Positions 5,313 through 6,604 of a stretch of DNA of 6,604 nucleotides are shown piece after piece. Both the position numbers and the translations under genes were made by a program. How positions within the stretch are numbered: the stretch's first letter is position 1; each line of letters starts with the position of its first letter. The notes beneath the pieces were generated by a model. That model was given only the letters and a program-made list of their open reading frames with translations. It did no database searches and was not told the origin of the DNA. Source of the stretch: Chlamydia trachomatis (GTDB lineage Bacteria > Chlamydiota > Chlamydiia > Chlamydiales > 2-12-FULL-49-11); contig CAMCSI010000077.1 in assembly GCA_945877885.1 (NCBI GenBank), positions 1 through 6,604 on the forward strand, written 5' to 3'.

Positions 5313-6449
5313 TTAGTTTTCTATGGTAGTCTTTTTTAGGATTGCGGTCAAAGGAAACGGATATATTTTCCTCAAACACAGGGGGGTTTTATTCTTTCTA
5401 TGATACTCTGCCACAAGCTTTAGATCTACTTTTTCGCAAATGTCCTCTACAAAAACTCCACCTTTCCAAAAGTTTAGCCAATCTAAGCTCCCTTTAAAAA
5501 AACCTCTCACAGGGATATATTTTTCAACATCTAAAAGAAATAATCCCTCTGCTTCAAAATGAAGCTTCTTCTGGCATAATTCTAAATGTCTACCAATTAA
5601 TCTGTTATCTATCGCCGTTTTTAAAACCTTCTTTTGATCCCGTGAAAGAATAAACCCTCTTAGCTTTAAACAATTTACTATGTATTGAAAGTAAATATAA
5701 GGGTCACACCCTTTTATATAAGGAAAAAAGGAGCCAAACACCCCCTTGACCTCAATTTCGCCCAGTTTGGAAATCTCTCTTTCTAAAAATGCACCGCACT
5801 CATCGACTTGCTCGCCTAAATCACAAATGGAGAAAACTATACTTTTCCCAAAGGACTTTTCAAGAGCCGGAATCAAAGAAACTCTCATTTTTCCTCGCAA
5901 ATTCATCTCAGTATGATTTGTAGGATCAATATAATAAGAGACCCCCTTTTCTTCTAAAAAGGTCACTATTTCTTTCTTTGTGGTACCAAGAAGTGGGCGA
6001 AACACTCTCATTCCTTCATAATGAGCATCCTCCTCTATCCCAGAGACATTAAAAAGGTTGCCGCCTTCAAAAAATCTTTTTATCATCGTCTCTGCTTTTT
6101 CATCCTTCTGATGCCCAAGAACTAACACATCAAGCTGATGCTCTTTTATTAAGGAGGTAAAAAATTTAATCCGCTCATTTCTAAGCACCTCTTCTAAATT
6201 TTTTGTGGAGGGGTCTATCGAAAGGGTGATAGAATGAAATGGGATAGATAGCTCTTTTGCCATCTTTTCAAGCCTTTGCTTTACGCCTAAACTGCTTGGC
6301 TGCAGCGCATGATCGATATGGGCTATATGAAAGTTCATCCTAAGTTCTTTTAAAAGTTCAAAAAGACATATGGAATCAGGTCCACCAGAAAGTCCTAATA
6401 AAATATTTCCTTTTAAGGATAAGAGCCTTTTCTTTGCATTTTGTATCAT
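5313..6449 (-). CDS. tilS: tRNA(Ile)-lysidine synthase TilS
   Basis: The enzyme attaches lysine, using ATP, to C34 of the CAU anticodon of tRNA-Ile, changing both codon reading (AUA) and charging. The N-type ATP pyrophosphatase P-loop SGGPDS is at 21-26, followed by HIDHALQ (44-50), GHQKDEKAET (112-121, the GHxxDDQxET-type motif), RPLL (151-154) and DPTN with LRGKMR (175-178, 184-189). These are the core TilS motifs in normal order. The C-terminal half (about 200-378) is divergent; 378 residues is between the short and long forms of the family. The ATG at 6447-6449 places the P-loop at the usual distance, but the only SD-like AGGA is just one base upstream, too close for standard use, so a leaderless or atypical start is possible. 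It precedes ftsH in the same orientation, as in Chlamydia, and diverges from the gene at 6495 across a 45-bp gap. Confidence 0.95.
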   Translation of the reverse strand: MIQNAKKRLLSLKGNILLGLSGGPDSICLFELLKELRMNFHIAHIDHALQPSSLGVKQRLEKMAKELSIPFHSITLSIDPSTKNLEEVLRNERIKFFTSLIKEHQLDVLVLGHQKDEKAETMIKRFFEGGNLFNVSGIEEDAHYEGMRVFRPLLGTTKKEIVTFLEEKGVSYYIDPTNHTEMNLRGKMRVSLIPALEKSFGKSIVFSICDLGEQVDECGAFLEREISKLGEIEVKGVFGSFFPYIKGCDPYIYFQYIVNCLKLRGFILSRDQKKVLKTAIDNRLIGRHLELCQKKLHFEAEGLFLLDVEKYIPVRGFFKGSLDWLNFWKGGVFVEDICEKVDLKLVAEYHRKNKTPLCLRKIYPFPLTAILKKTTIEN

Positions 6450-6462
6450 ATCCTAATATAAT
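6434..6462 (+). promoter_or_regulatory. Promoter for the plus-strand membrane-protein gene at 6495
   Basis: TTGCAT (6434-6439) and a perfect TATAAT (6457-6462) are separated by 17 bp, ideal sigma70 spacing. The predicted start of transcription, near 6469, gives a leader of about 25 nt. The -35 lies inside the first codons of tilS. A minus-strand -10-like TATTAT (complement of 6458-6463) overlaps the same bases, so transcription of the two divergent genes could compete. Confidence 0.5.
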
Positions 6463-6494
6463 AGCGCAAAAGACCATAAAAAGATCGTTAAAAA

Positions 6495-6604
6495 ATGCCT
6501 ATTACCTGGAAAATCGTTTCTAAAAAATTTCTTGCTTACATCTTTTTTCTCTCCCTTTTTTTTCTTTTTTTTACCATATTTTTTAAACTCTCCCGCCTTA
6601 CAAA
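6495..6604 (+). CDS. Membrane protein N-terminus, possibly LptF/LptG-type permease (3' end outside window)
   Basis: The frame from ATG 6495 is open for 36 codons to the window edge. The protein begins MPITWKIVSKKFLAYIFF and has one strongly hydrophobic helix at about 12-30, very rich in Phe, followed by KLSRLT. A short basic N-terminus, one helix and then a KL-type turn is how LptF/LptG (YjgP/YjgQ) permeases of the lipopolysaccharide export complex begin. I recall permeases of that family beside tilS in Chlamydia. Both points are suggestive only; 36 residues cannot settle the family. There is no clear Shine-Dalgarno before the ATG, but a good promoter lies upstream. The long T-runs near 6540-6580 are Phe codons of the helix. 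Confidence 0.5.
   Translation, partial: MPITWKIVSKKFLAYIFFLSLFFLFFTIFFKLSRLT

Noticed and set aside
6541..6580. Pyrimidine-rich T-runs near the right edge as a terminator
   Set aside because: There is no stem before them, and they are Phe and Leu codons of a membrane helix in an open frame.
1..6604. CRISPR array, tRNA or rRNA genes
   Set aside because: No regularly spaced short repeats and no cloverleaf or rRNA-like segment could be seen on either strand.

Overview
The window reads as chromosomal DNA of a bacterium in the phylum Chlamydiae, more likely one of the amoeba-associated or environmental lineages than a Chlamydia of animals. The reasons are the AT-rich composition, an FtsH of about 900 residues with a very long segment between its two membrane helices, and tilS directly upstream of ftsH in the same orientation. 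That is the order I recall from Chlamydia (the CT840-CT841 region). The assignment rests on recognition of gene order and protein shape, not on a search.

The right half (2474-6604) is the conserved core. tilS and ftsH lie head to tail on the minus strand. A divergent membrane-protein gene begins at 6495 on the plus strand, has a good sigma70-type promoter, and runs off the window; it may be an LptF/LptG-type permease.

The left half (1-2473), downstream of ftsH, has been rearranged. It holds two small minus-strand genes that start with the same MSDD residues and share an 89% identical 55-bp leader. Each leader has a hairpin that covers the ribosome binding site. A 286-bp direct repeat (702-987 and 2425-2710, 277 of 286 identical, no gaps) consists of the last 79 codons of ftsH, stop included, plus its downstream flank. 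The right copy belongs to the intact ftsH and the left copy is an orphan fragment. A third remnant of the same part of ftsH, about 30 bp, lies at 235-264.

Between the two long repeats lies a 1.4-kb block with the only complete plus-strand gene, a DUF1016/YhcG-type PD-(D/E)XK nuclease. A short broken start of a short-chain dehydrogenase gene precedes it, and an AT-rich inverted repeat follows it.

Overall picture: housekeeping genes (tRNA-Ile lysidine synthase, membrane protease) next to a junction where the ftsH 3' end has been copied at least twice, where small MSDD genes were duplicated, and where a possibly transferred nuclease gene sits. No transposase, integrase, tRNA, rRNA or CRISPR array is visible.
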